A DNA stretch of 64,000 nucleotides from Stropharia rugosoannulata (lineage: Eukaryota > Basidiomycota > Agaricomycetes > Agaricales > Strophariaceae), in NCBI GenBank assembly GCA_028532985.1, contig JANCIK010000011.1:2542001-2606000 (forward strand), in the 5' to 3' direction. Below the pieces are notes generated by a model that saw only the letters and a list, made by a program, of their open reading frames with translations, was not told where the DNA came from and did no database searches. Of this stretch, positions 9,612-19,087 are shown one piece after another. Numbering within the stretch: position 1 is the stretch's first letter; each line of letters opens with the position of its first letter. Position numbers and translations under genes: made by a program.

Positions 9612-11619
9612 ATGGCTTTCCGAGGCGTCAGCAAGCTACTCAAGGTTCAACAGGAAGAGCGCCCTTGACCGCGCGGATCATTTCCATCGACTCCGCCCGT
9701 CTTAGCCCAATACGACATTTTCGAGGACTTGGGCGGCCGTGACCGCTGAGCCCGAGGAAGTTAACCAATTCGTGTCCCTTCGCGAACGTTTCGGCCTCGC
9801 AGTCGAAAACCATGTGCGCGCATTTCCTATCGACGCCACTCACCACGCAGGAACGCGCGAATTGGTTCTCCTGTTGTCCCTCCTGGCCACCGGTGACGAC
9901 GACCCAATTTTTGGATGGAACTCGGAGGACATAACCCAGCGCGCCTTATGGTTCACCGAGCCCGACCCCGAGCTAAAACCCGTAAGTCCCCTTTTTCATT
10001 TTCTTTATCATGTGCGCTAACAGATCCTCTACAGCTGACTTCTTACAAGGTCGCTTTCGCTAGCGCCTTCCCTCTGTCTTGGTCGCCGGGGGCTCAGCCA
10101 GAGCCCCGTTTGCAGTACATCCCCCTGGCGCCATCCGACATAGAAATGGCCGCGCCAGGAACGGAGGCTTCTGGCACTGTCGAGACAACAGCCGCGCCCC
10201 CGCCCCCGCCCGAACAAACGCGCGCATCATCCACTCCACCGCCCCCTTCCCCTTCCCCGGTGCCTTCTGCGCGCACCTCACCAGTCCCTACTGCGCCTGC
10301 CCCCATTGCGCCTGCCAAGCGCAAGCGCACTGTTCCTGTACCCCTTTCGTCCCTGCCAGTCCCCGACCTTCCATTGGCTAAGCGTACGCGCTCCGCCCCC
10401 GAGACTTCTGGTAACGTTTCCTTAATCACTGGCCTTTTCTTTCTTCTTGATGCTTTTCTAGTGATCCAAGAGGCCGTAGCCGGTCCTTCTCGTACGCGCA
10501 CTTCTGCCCCCACTTCCAAGAAACGCGCGTCGCGCACTAAGGTGGTGCCTTTGGAGGTGGTCCCCAGTGGCCTCCCCGAGCTTCCTCGTCTGGTAGGCGT
10601 GGACAACTCAAAAGTTGCCTACCAGTCTACATATCCTATCTATAATCTCCTCCCCGGCGTATATTCCGCGTCGCTTGCCTTGGCGGGCAAGCCCTTGCCT
10701 GACGCCATTCAGATGCGCCAACTGCCTTCCGAGGAGCAGCTGAACGCTGCCGTGATCGTACGTCTCGTGTTCCCTTTTAAAATTTGTATTTATCTAGCTA
10801 ACTCTTTCCCAACCCTAGCCCGGGTTTTCTTGCTCTCTTTGCGGGCGTCCTCAGGACGAGTCTTCCGATACCGCTTCTCACAAGACATTTTGTCTCCTGC
10901 GCGGCCCTGGCAGGAAATGCGCGAGTTGTCGCTTGAGCAATCAGGGCCCTTGTCTCCATACGATGACCAGTACCGAACTCGACAGTGCCCTTGAGGGGAC
11001 TTCTGGCTGGCATCGGACTTCTCCCCGTGGTATGCGCGCATCCTTTATCTTACTTTTCCTTCCACTTTGTTAACTTCTCTTCTTTTCAGAACTTCAAGCT
11101 TCCTTCGCTCGTCTCGAGGCCTATGGTCAGCAGGCGCGCGCCGCGGAAGAGTCCCGCCGAGGCCTTCAGCGCCTGTACTTCGCCGAGCTGATCCAGCTCG
11201 TCCAGCTTGCGCAAGCCATGGCTGCGACCCTCCCTACGAACGTCGTGATAGGCGCGCGTTTCACTGATTGCGAGACCTTTGACGCCTTGCGTCATATGGA
11301 TCTCCCTGCTCTCTGCGCGTCATACGATGCGCTTTGCCAGCCTCTGGACCCCGACCATCCGACCGACTTCGTTCCCTCTTCCTCCTTTTACGATCCCGCG
11401 CACCCTCGTCAAGATCCTTCATCTTTCATCCCCGCCCCCCAACCTTCTAAAGCCTCCAAGGTCCGCGCCTCGGTTTCTAAAAATAAAGGCAAGGGTAAAG
11501 GCAAAGGCAAGGCGCCTGTTCGATCCTACAAGTCTTCTCCCGTCGTTGTCGACGACTCAAGCCCCGAGGCCTCTGCTGAAGAAGAGGCTGTTAACGAGGG
11601 CGATAATATGGAGACCTGA
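9612..11619 (+). pseudogene. Element B accessory gene 1 (Cys-cluster protein), first exon frame-broken
   Basis: Exons are 9612-9981, 10035-10410, 10462-10757, 10855-11029 and 11090-11619. The start MAFRGVSK matches MAFRNFDR of element C. Between about 9655 and 9745 the frame compared with C is broken three times by small indels, one a likely loss of GC within a GCGC run. From about 9740 all later exons read through with canonical introns. The product has a Pro/Ala-rich region, basic KRKR segment (possible nuclear signal), conserved KVAYQSTYPIYNLLPGVYSA domain, compact Cys cluster (CLLRGPGRKCASCRLSNQGPC), helical segment LYFAELIQLVQLAQAM, Lys/Gly repeat, and acidic end with VVVDDSSPE. A nuclear DNA- or chromatin-binding role is inferred. 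The breaks may be real or assembly errors; the rest of the gene looks conserved. Confidence 0.72.
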
Positions 11620-12121
11620 GTCTTGCTGCGGGACGCGCATTTTGGCGCCTGTTTTCTTTTTATCTTTCTTTCTTGTGCCCTCCCTTACTATTCTATCTAG
11701 CATATGTAGAGTAGCTTTGTCTAGTATTATATGCTTTGGAATTTACAATTCTCTTCTTATCTTCCTCCTGTGTGATCCTAAGCATTTTTATTTCTTCTTA
11801 AGGTAATCCCTAACAGCTAGCTTTCTTTTGAGCGAGTACAAGTGCGATGCGCGCACATTAGGAATGCACGCTTGCTTGTATGTGCCCATCAACTTCTGTT
11901 CCGGTTTTCCTACAGTACTTGGGCGAGTATCAGTGCGATGCGCGCATATGAAGTGATGTGCATATGCGTATCCGCTAGCCCACTGCTACTTCTACCCTGC
12001 ACTTCTGATCCTTCTGCCGTATCTCCTTAAGCTGCTAGATTTATCTCTGCTTGGCTAGGCCATCTCTCCCCCCCACTATAAATTCAACTGTCCCCAGTTG
12101 AGAGTTTCTTTACTCTCTGTT
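11620..12121. promoter_or_regulatory. Spacer between accessory genes 1 and 2 of element B, with internal purine-tract copy
   Basis: The plus strand shows CTCTCCCCCCCACTATAAA (12063-12082) followed by the palindrome CAACTGTCCCCAGTTG (12085-12100). This nearly repeats the tract-plus-palindrome beside the 3' LTR (9063-9099). The embedded TATAAA lies about 45 bp before the gene 2 ATG. It is conserved in element C (1354-1390). The rest is pyrimidine-rich with GATGCGCGCA words near 11845 and 11935. Confidence 0.6.
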
Positions 12122-12602
12122 ATGGCTCTCCGATATCAGCGCACCGCTGTTGCTCGCCAATTCACTGTTTTACTGAGACAACTCGCCGTTCATGCGGAGC
12201 TCGCAGAGGACTGCGACAACGGCCCTTTTCACTTTCCTCTACAGTCTGCTCAGTCCCTCGTGCGCGCACTGGTAAAGTCCCTATGTTCATGCAAGCGCTT
12301 CCTCTGCTGACGTTTTCCTCCAGGATCGCATTACACTGCCTTTGCGCTTTATCGATTTCAACCGCCAATACCTGTCTTTAGTCATGACGATCGTGTTTTA
12401 CGAAGGCCGCGCTCAGCGCAGATTCAGCGATGATCATTTCGATGCGCGCATGCTCAGCAATGCCGCTCTTCACATTCTCGATCGGTACAGCCATCTTGGC
12501 ATGCCTTTTCACAATCTCCCACCCTCGGAACCAACAGGGACCGCCATTTTAGACACAGATCCCGACGCTGCCCTTGTAGTAGATGATATTAGCTACGATT
12601 GA
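12122..12602 (+). CDS. Element B accessory gene 2, about 142 aa, unknown function
   Basis: Exons are 12122-12271 and 12324-12602, with a canonical intron ending TCCTCCAG. The protein begins MALRYQRTAVARQF and ends DPDAALVVDDISYD. It is homologous throughout to 851-1323 in element C with the same intron position. The region SDDHFDARMLSNAALHILDR contains GATGCGCGCATG over Asp-Ala-Arg-Met, where C reads Asp-Pro-Arg-Leu, so the word coincides with amino-acid change. No known domain, signal peptide or membrane segment is visible. It lies on the strand opposite gag-pol, 72 bp before gene 3. The intact frame and conserved intron suggest a working gene of unknown role. Confidence 0.82.
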
Positions 12603-12673
12603 GCCCGTGCGCGGCTCTGATGGATCGTTTAGTGCTATATATGATCCTTCAAATGAACATGTCTTTTATCATC

Positions 12674-13222
12674 ATGCCCTCCTTCGATACCGAAAGTAAT
12701 CTCCTTCAACGCGCAAGGTCCGATCCTTCCTTCTTGCGCTTAGCTGCTCTACCCAAGCGGGCGCTAGCTGATATTCCGCTTGATGACCATGAGCGCGTCT
12801 GCCGCATCTACATAGGCGCCCTTCATTTTATTCTTGAGGCCGCGACTGAACCGCTGCTCCCCATGACCGTCTGCCTAGACATGATGCGTCATGTTCAAGA
12901 CCATGCGGTGCGCGCATGTCCCCTTTTTCCAGCCTTCTCGTGCACAGCTCTGACATCCTTGTAGCGGGCACTGGCGCTAACCGAAGCTACCAGTCATTCG
13001 CCTCGCATCTCGCACTTGTGCGCTCAACTTCACTATAGCGAGCTCGTCCTGCGCTTGTGTGGTACCACTGATGCAGAGTGCTACGGCACCCTCCCTCACT
13101 CTGAACACTTCCAACAACTTCACTATGCCGCCCAGGTCTTTTATCAGGAGGAATTCTTTCCTGTAGGCCTCTTCTTCTCATGTGCTGCGCTGACCCTGAC
13201 CATCACTTCTTAGGATGTTTAA
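12674..13222 (+). CDS. Element B accessory gene 3, about 146 aa, unknown function
   Basis: Exons are 12674-12907, 12965-13162 and 13214-13222. Lengths and intron phases are identical to the homologue at 237-781. The protein begins MPSFDTESNLLQRA, includes RVCRIYIGALHFILEA and LCAQLHYSELVLRLCGTTD, and ends FFP-Asp-Val. The first intron starts with GTGCGCGCATG, so the dispersed word forms the splice donor. An alternative reading through the last intron would give a longer tail, but the shared nine-base terminal exon in both copies argues for splicing. No domain is recognised. The ATG at 12674 is chosen because the other copy starts at the same residue. Confidence 0.8.
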
Positions 13223-13715
13223 TTCCCGAACTGACACTCTGCTGTCTTTTCATTGATAACTATCTATACTCATAGCTAGCATCTATTCCTTGGTACATGT
13301 GTCATGACCCTGTATTTGAAATAAGACTGTCGGGTAACATTGTTATGCACTTTCGGCATCAATCCCAAAGCAGACATCATTTTCCCAAACGGGGAAAGAC
13401 CTGCATCTCTTTTGATGCGCGCACCCTTTTGCTGCGATGCGCGCACGATCCTCCCACCTCTTGTCGCTATATGGGCTCTTGTATTCAGGTCCCCTCCATC
13501 CCACTCAATCTCCGTGAATGTAACGTCAGACAGGTGTAGCCTTGTGCTATGACCCATCTGGACCTTTTGTTGAGTCCCTCTTTTCTTAACTCCTTGGGCC
13601 TGCTGCTCAGTCACCAGCTGCGCGCAGCGCTGATCATCTCAGTGAATGCTATATAAGCGCTCGCCGTCTCTGTATGAGCGCATCGCATCTTATTCCTACT
13701 TTCTCAACCACCACT
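13223..13715. promoter_or_regulatory. Spacer and presumed promoter of accessory gene 4
   Basis: This is a pyrimidine-rich spacer with a TATA-like CTATATAAGC near 13650, about 60 bp before the gene 4 ATG. Words GATGCGCGCA (about 13415 and 13435) and CTGCGCGCAGCG (about 13618) are present. No gene is evident. Confidence 0.5.
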
Positions 13716-15028
13716 ATGGCTACTACTCATGCTCCTCTTTTCAACTTCACCAATGTCAAGCATCAGCTCTCGCTGATCCAGGACATTCGCGGGTTGGCCT
13801 CTGCCACTCCTGCGAATTATACCGGCAGCCTGGAGCTGCTTGCTGTCGATTTGGTGCGCGCATCGCGCGGTTCCTTTGTTGTATGTTACTGATTCCGTCT
13901 GGCACGATTGCAGAACCGCTGGCGCGACGCGCACGGCGGTATCACTCGCGTTATAAACAACAATGAAGCTATCGAGATACTCAATGAGACTCGCGCCATA
14001 TATACGTCGCTCGAGGCTGACCACCACATTCGCTCCTTTTCCCCTGCTGCCAACGCATTCATCAACTTGCATGAACAAGTCCTCAAGGCTAAGGCTGCCG
14101 CTTCTCGTCAGCGCACCCATACCCCTACTGGACCTGTGCGCTCATATTCCTCTCCTAACCCTTTCTATACTTAATCCCCTTTTTGGTGCGCGCAGCGCAA
14201 CGTTCGCGTTCTTACGCGTTCCGCAACTGCGGACCTTGAAACCGCCTCCGCGCCTGGAGGTACTACATCTCCTGACTCTGACGATGACAAGGTGTGGCTA
14301 ACCTTGGTCTCTTACCAGACATCACTAACATGCAACTTTACATGCTCCTCAAAAAGATGGCCCTCGACAATAAAGTTGAAGCCGCGACTGAGGGAGGTCC
14401 TCCCAGCAGGCAGCATACACCCGAGCCGAGCCCTAACAAGAAGCGCGCCGCGCCTCCTGATACTCCTAAACAGGTGTGTGTTTGACCCGTCTCCGCTGCG
14501 CGCCAGATTCTTATAGAAATACCAGCGCGAGCGCGGAGACACTCCTGGTTACCGCTCTCGTCCCCTTGGTCGAGGCATGACTTATCGTCAAACCGAGCTT
14601 CGTCGCTCATTCCGTGACGCCGCTGCAGGTGAGGCCTCTCCTAAGAAAGCCAGGCTGGGCTCAGAGGGCGTTCCTACGTTCCCCGACTCTCCTTTTATTA
14701 TGCAAGGTGCGCGCACCGCACCGTTCTCTTACTAATCTTTTCTAACCTTTCTCCCTCAGGCACTTCTCTTGTTTTGGACAATGACAAGGTCAATGCTTGT
14801 CTTGATGCCGCCGCTAACCTCCTTAAGGAACCCCTTAATACGGGTAACCCTTCCGAGTTGGTGACGCGCCGCCTCATTGGTGATTTACAAGCAGAGATCA
14901 TTTGTGATCTCCACAAGGTCGACTTCATCCTCAAGCGCCGCGCACTCCTCGTCGAGCAGCTCGTCATCTTGCAGCGCAGCCTCGACGTTACTGGCGTTAC
15001 TGCCACCGAGGACAAACCGGCCCAGTAG
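13716..15028 (+). CDS. Element B accessory gene 4, about 365 aa, unknown function, one apparent frame break
   Basis: Exons are 13716-13853, 13914-14135, 14196-14473, 14517-14706 and 14760-15028. The product begins MATTHAPLFNFTNVKHQL. It has helical stretches, an acidic patch (SPDSDDDK), a segment NLGLLPDITNMQLYMLLKKM, a Pro/Arg-rich middle, and a helical end (LKRRALLVEQLVILQRSL). Between SPDSDDDK and ANLGLL (about 14292) one base appears missing, because the codon frame changes without a usable intron. Two introns start with GTGCGCGCA and another ends in GTGCGCGCAG. Its counterpart in element C would lie left of the window, so conservation cannot be checked. It converges on the integrase frame, whose stop is about 125 bp away. 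A start at 13674 is also possible. Function unknown. Confidence 0.65.
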
Positions 15029-15154
15029 ATAGCCTGGCTCAATGTGCGCTGCGCGCCTTAAAGGGGCGTCTGTAGCTAGCTCTCTTTGTATTCCCCATCT
15101 TCTTTACCCAATATATTATATTGTGGTCGCTTTCTTCCTACGATGCTCGCATCC

Positions 15155-17107
15155 CTAAGTGTCTTCTTCGCCCCAGTCATCATCGTCTTCTTCATCTTCT
15201 TCCACTGTAAGCGCACCGCTTCCCGAGGGTACACCAGGCTCATCAAAGATATAATCTTTGGGAATAGCTGGTTCATAGTCCGGTGCCTCTAGCATTTTAG
15301 CGAGGTTCTCCCTGGTCTGATCAATTATATCATCCAAGCCGTCCGGTAAGCGCAGCTGCCTTCGTGCAAAGTAGGGAATGAGGCGGAACGCCGCTACCTT
15401 ATCCTTCAACACAGAGCCGTCCATCTCTGCCACTAAGTATGCTCCACCGTCTTTTCGTGCGATAACGATGTAAGGCCCGTTCCATCGTGCGAGCATTTTA
15501 CGGTTCAGACTGGATTCTATGCCCGAGTTCCTCATTAGCACTACATCTCCTGGCTTAAACACATAGTCACGGATTTTAGCCGAGTGCTTCTTTTCAAATG
15601 CCCTGATCGCATCTCTTTTCGTCTTTGATACTCGTGCGCGCATCTCCTCTACTGTGTCGCGATGTTTGGCTAGTGCGCGCGCGCGATACCCTACTAACTC
15701 CTCCGTAGTCAGCACGCGATCTGGTAGTTTCACCAACCAAGTCGCTTCTGCTATGTCGAATGGTAGTATGGGGTGCGCGCCCGTTACCATGAAGAATGGG
15801 GAACACCCAAATCCTCGTCGCACAGTGATACGATCCGCCCACAACACATGGTAGAAGAATCTACTCCAACGCTTATGCGCGCCCTCTGTCCCTCCACACG
15901 CTTTCCACAACATCTGTCTTATGTCCCAATGAGGACGCTCTATTTTTCCATTCGCTTGCGAGTTGTACGCGGAGATAGTAATCCCTGTAATCCCATACTT
16001 CTTTTCTAAATACTTGAGCGCTGCGCGGAACGGTCCACCGTTATCTGTGATGATTTCTTGTAGACAGCCCCAACGGCAGATAATGTCCTCGAATATCCAC
16101 TGCGCTATCGCACGGGCATTCTCTTTCTTTAATGGCCGTCCTTCCGCCCATGAGCTCAGCGCACATCTTCCGTGCACTATGTAATTATACCCATTGGAGG
16201 CCGGGGACATGTGCATAGTGTCTGCGTGTAGTTGCTGGAAGATAGACGGCGTGTGTGTCTCGGTGCGCGGGATCTGGATGATAGTCTTCTGTCTTAACTG
16301 ACAGACATGACATGTTTTCACATACCAGTAGACATCCCTTTCCAACTCCGGCCACCAGAAGCGCTCAGCTAGCAGTTTGCGCGTAGCGTACGCTCCTCTG
16401 TGCCCCAAGCTGTCATGCGCTGAGCGCAGCATGCGTGTCCGCTGCGCCTGATCTATCACCAACTTATGCGCGTCATCTATGGATCTCCGGTACATCCGCC
16501 CATCCTTGTCTAAGAAGAAGTTGCGAGCGTTCCTCGTAAAGTTCTGATATTCTCGCTCCGTCATGCCTTTAGGCCTAGTGGTTGGATTCTGCAACCAGTA
16601 GCGTATCATCGGCAATTTCTCATCCATATCTTTTCCTGCAGACGTCCTGTTGCGCTCATCGTACTCCTCATCCTCCAGATCCTCTATTTTGGAGTCGGGT
16701 ATTGCATGTGCTAGTATGAATTTCTCTAAATACTCGCGCTGCGCGAGCGGCACACTCTCTTTCTGTATGAAGTCCCGCACGGCCCGCTTTTCCGCTTCCG
16801 TCTCTTTCCGTGCGCGCTCGAGCTCCTGCTGGAAACAGCCTATAGAGCGCGCTTCTGGTAACTTGCGCGTGGTGGGACCTTCAAACAACTCGTTGAGTAG
16901 TCCTGTATATAGATACCCTCCGCGATCATCGATCTGTTCCTTGAATTCCTCAAAGTCCAGGGGATCTGGGTCATCTTCATAGACTTTCTCGTATTCGAGC
17001 GGTCCCACCTCCTGATCATCATCTTCTTCGGAGTGCGTACGCCTCATCTCCAGGTTGCCCTTCCCTACGCGATAAACCATCCGCACCAAAGGTTTTGCCC
17101 GCAACAT
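15155..17107 (-). CDS. Gypsy integrase frame of element B (650 aa)
   Basis: An acidic linker (about residues 20-60) follows the RNase H frame. The zinc-binding HHCC domain is at about residues 231-269 (His231, His236, Cys266, Cys269). The catalytic triad is Asp296 (HADTMHM), Asp355 (TDNGGPF) and Glu390 (NGKIERPH), with the usual 35 residues between the last two. A GPY/F-like module (RWNGPYIVI) follows near residue 560. The end is acidic, and no chromodomain is evident. It overlaps the RT frame by 89 bases in another frame. It probably enters by reinitiation at an internal ATG or by frameshift. It would insert the cDNA into the genome. All active-site residues are present. Confidence 0.92.
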   Translation of the reverse strand: MLRAKPLVRMVYRVGKGNLEMRRTHSEEDDDQEVGPLEYEKVYEDDPDPLDFEEFKEQIDDRGGYLYTGLLNELFEGPTTRKLPEARSIGCFQQELERARKETEAEKRAVRDFIQKESVPLAQREYLEKFILAHAIPDSKIEDLEDEEYDERNRTSAGKDMDEKLPMIRYWLQNPTTRPKGMTEREYQNFTRNARNFFLDKDGRMYRRSIDDAHKLVIDQAQRTRMLRSAHDSLGHRGAYATRKLLAERFWWPELERDVYWYVKTCHVCQLRQKTIIQIPRTETHTPSIFQQLHADTMHMSPASNGYNYIVHGRCALSSWAEGRPLKKENARAIAQWIFEDIICRWGCLQEIITDNGGPFRAALKYLEKKYGITGITISAYNSQANGKIERPHWDIRQMLWKACGGTEGAHKRWSRFFYHVLWADRITVRRGFGCSPFFMVTGAHPILPFDIAEATWLVKLPDRVLTTEELVGYRARALAKHRDTVEEMRARVSKTKRDAIRAFEKKHSAKIRDYVFKPGDVVLMRNSGIESSLNRKMLARWNGPYIVIARKDGGAYLVAEMDGSVLKDKVAAFRLIPYFARRQLRLPDGLDDIIDQTRENLAKMLEAPDYEPAIPKDYIFDEPGVPSGSGALTVEEDEEDDDDWGEEDT

Positions 17108-19086
17108 GTTTCAACTGGAAGTGATACATAAGTATTTTATCTATCCAGCGATTAATAGTCGCATTAGGGCCCATGCCCGGATTTTCCAACATGCCCTTCA
17201 AGTATTTGGCATCCGTTTCCACCACCAGCTTGCGCGCACCGATGAGCCAGTAATAACAGGCTTGTAGCGCACGTAAGAGTCCATACAACTCCCGTTTGGG
17301 CTGTGAGAAACGCTGCTCGCGTTCCGTTAACAGTATTGATCCGAAGCGCGCATATACCCTCTTCTTCGAATCTTGTGGGTCCTGCTGGTAAATATAGAAT
17401 CCTACTGCCCTCCATGATGTGTCTACAGCCAAAGTAATCGGCCCTGTCAATGTGTAATCCAGTGGTTTCACGCAATGTGCGTTGCGCGCACTGTCTTTCA
17501 ACGAGTCCATGCTAGCTTGCTGAGCGGGCCCCCACTCAAAGGGCTCTTTCCCACGCAATAGCCGCTGTATGTGCTCTGCTCGCTTCGCATAGTCTGAGAT
17601 GTAAATACGGAGCAGACCCATTGTACCCATGAATGCACGCACATCACTGATGTTCTTGCATGGCCCCCAATTGAGGATCGCATGCACTTTATCAGGTGCT
17701 GGCCTTCGCCCTTCGTATGTGCACAAGTGCCCCACCACTACGATCTCAGCCGCGCACAGTATGGACTTCTTTCCACTAAATGTTCCTCCCGAGTACTTCA
17801 TGCGCTGCACGATTCTGTTGACATTCAACATGTGCTCCCATACGAATCTCCTTATTCCTTTATTCTCCGGTATCGTCTCGTATCCTCCTCCTTCTAACTC
17901 ATAGCGCGTTTTAGGTCCCCTAATAGGTACATCGTCTATATAGGGCTCTGTAACTTCAGGTATTTCATCGCGTAATATATAGGCGACATCCTCATGAAAG
18001 ATGGGCACGGAGTTCGTCCATCCCATAGGTAGGGTTACTAAGCGCAGCGCACCGAACGGCGTCTGGAATGTAGTCAGGTCTCTAGAGGACTCGGCTAGCA
18101 GCCGCTCATCGTACCCAACATACAAGTCCAAGATGCCGCCACATGCGCGCCCCGCAAAGTGTTCCGCTAGACTCTCCGCTGCTGGAGGTAGTCCTGAATG
18201 TGCAATGGTTACCGCATTTAACGGTTCGAGACTGTGCACAATTCTGAACGAGACCCCGTCTTTCTTAGTCACTGTAAACCAACGCGACCGGTACGATGAG
18301 CTCGAGGGCTCATACGTGCCTGCGCGTATCTTGGTGGCGATGAATTCACATACGCGCTCATACATCCCAGGTGGTATTGGAATGTTCTTCAATACCCAAG
18401 GCGTGTGCTCTACAGTGGGAATATCTACTGGAGGGAAGAAGTCCGTACGGAATCTACCCTTCTCTGTGTCATCCCATGCGAACGCCTCATTCTGCTGCAT
18501 GAAAACTTGATGCACCAACTTGCGCTCCTCGGACCACAGGAAGTCCCCTTCATGCGCCTTGTCAATCCCCTCCATGCGCTCAGCGGTGTACCGACCCGTA
18601 GGTACAAAGTCTGGCGGATGTGGTGACAATCGCGGCATGTCTTTTAGTGGGTCCCCTCTAATCTCCCTCACTATTCTAAACTTCTCTGGTAAATCTTGAT
18701 ATACGGGCCTGACTTTCTCAGCCACGGGCTTATACTTCTTTCCTGCGAGTACCGTAACGGTTGTGGCATTCTTGCCAGTCAAGCGCTTACGCGTTACTCC
18801 TCGTTTCTTACTAGGGACCTGTTCCTCGTGCGAGGCGCGGAACTGCCCTCTAGGCTCTCCCTTGACTACTTCCTCTTTGCGCCATTCGCGCTGCTGAAAA
18901 TATTTGTATATTCTTTCTTTTTCATCATCCTCCATCTTAGCTTCATGTACTGCTTGAGCCATGTATACATCCCTGAGCTCAGCGCTCCCAAATCGCTTCT
19001 TATTCTTTGGTAGCGCGTACCCCGCTATCTCTATTTTCCCCGTGCGATCATCTCTGTCAAACATCAACGCGACCTCTCCTTGACGC
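17019..19086 (-). CDS. Gypsy reverse transcriptase-RNase H frame of element B (about 690 aa)
   Basis: The frame begins at ATG 19088-19086, which overlaps the stop of the protease frame as TGATG. The RT has its first catalytic Asp in GGILDLYVGYD (about residue 322), LPMGWTNSVPIFHEDV, and the catalytic box YIDD (about 384-387), in the PYIDDVPIRGP form common in basidiomycete gypsy elements. RNase H follows (LAVDTSWRAVGFYIY, near 550). A tether motif (HVAGKTFGADGLSRRE) precedes the end. It copies element RNA into DNA and removes the template. A new linker of about 200 residues precedes the RT. No broken residues are seen. The end coordinate here is the ATG on the minus strand. Confidence 0.93.
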
Positions 19087-19087
19087 A

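Noticed and set aside
14292..14318. A 27-bp intron in accessory gene 4 to repair the frame
   Set aside because: It would be too short and would force the following exon into a frame that does not look like protein.
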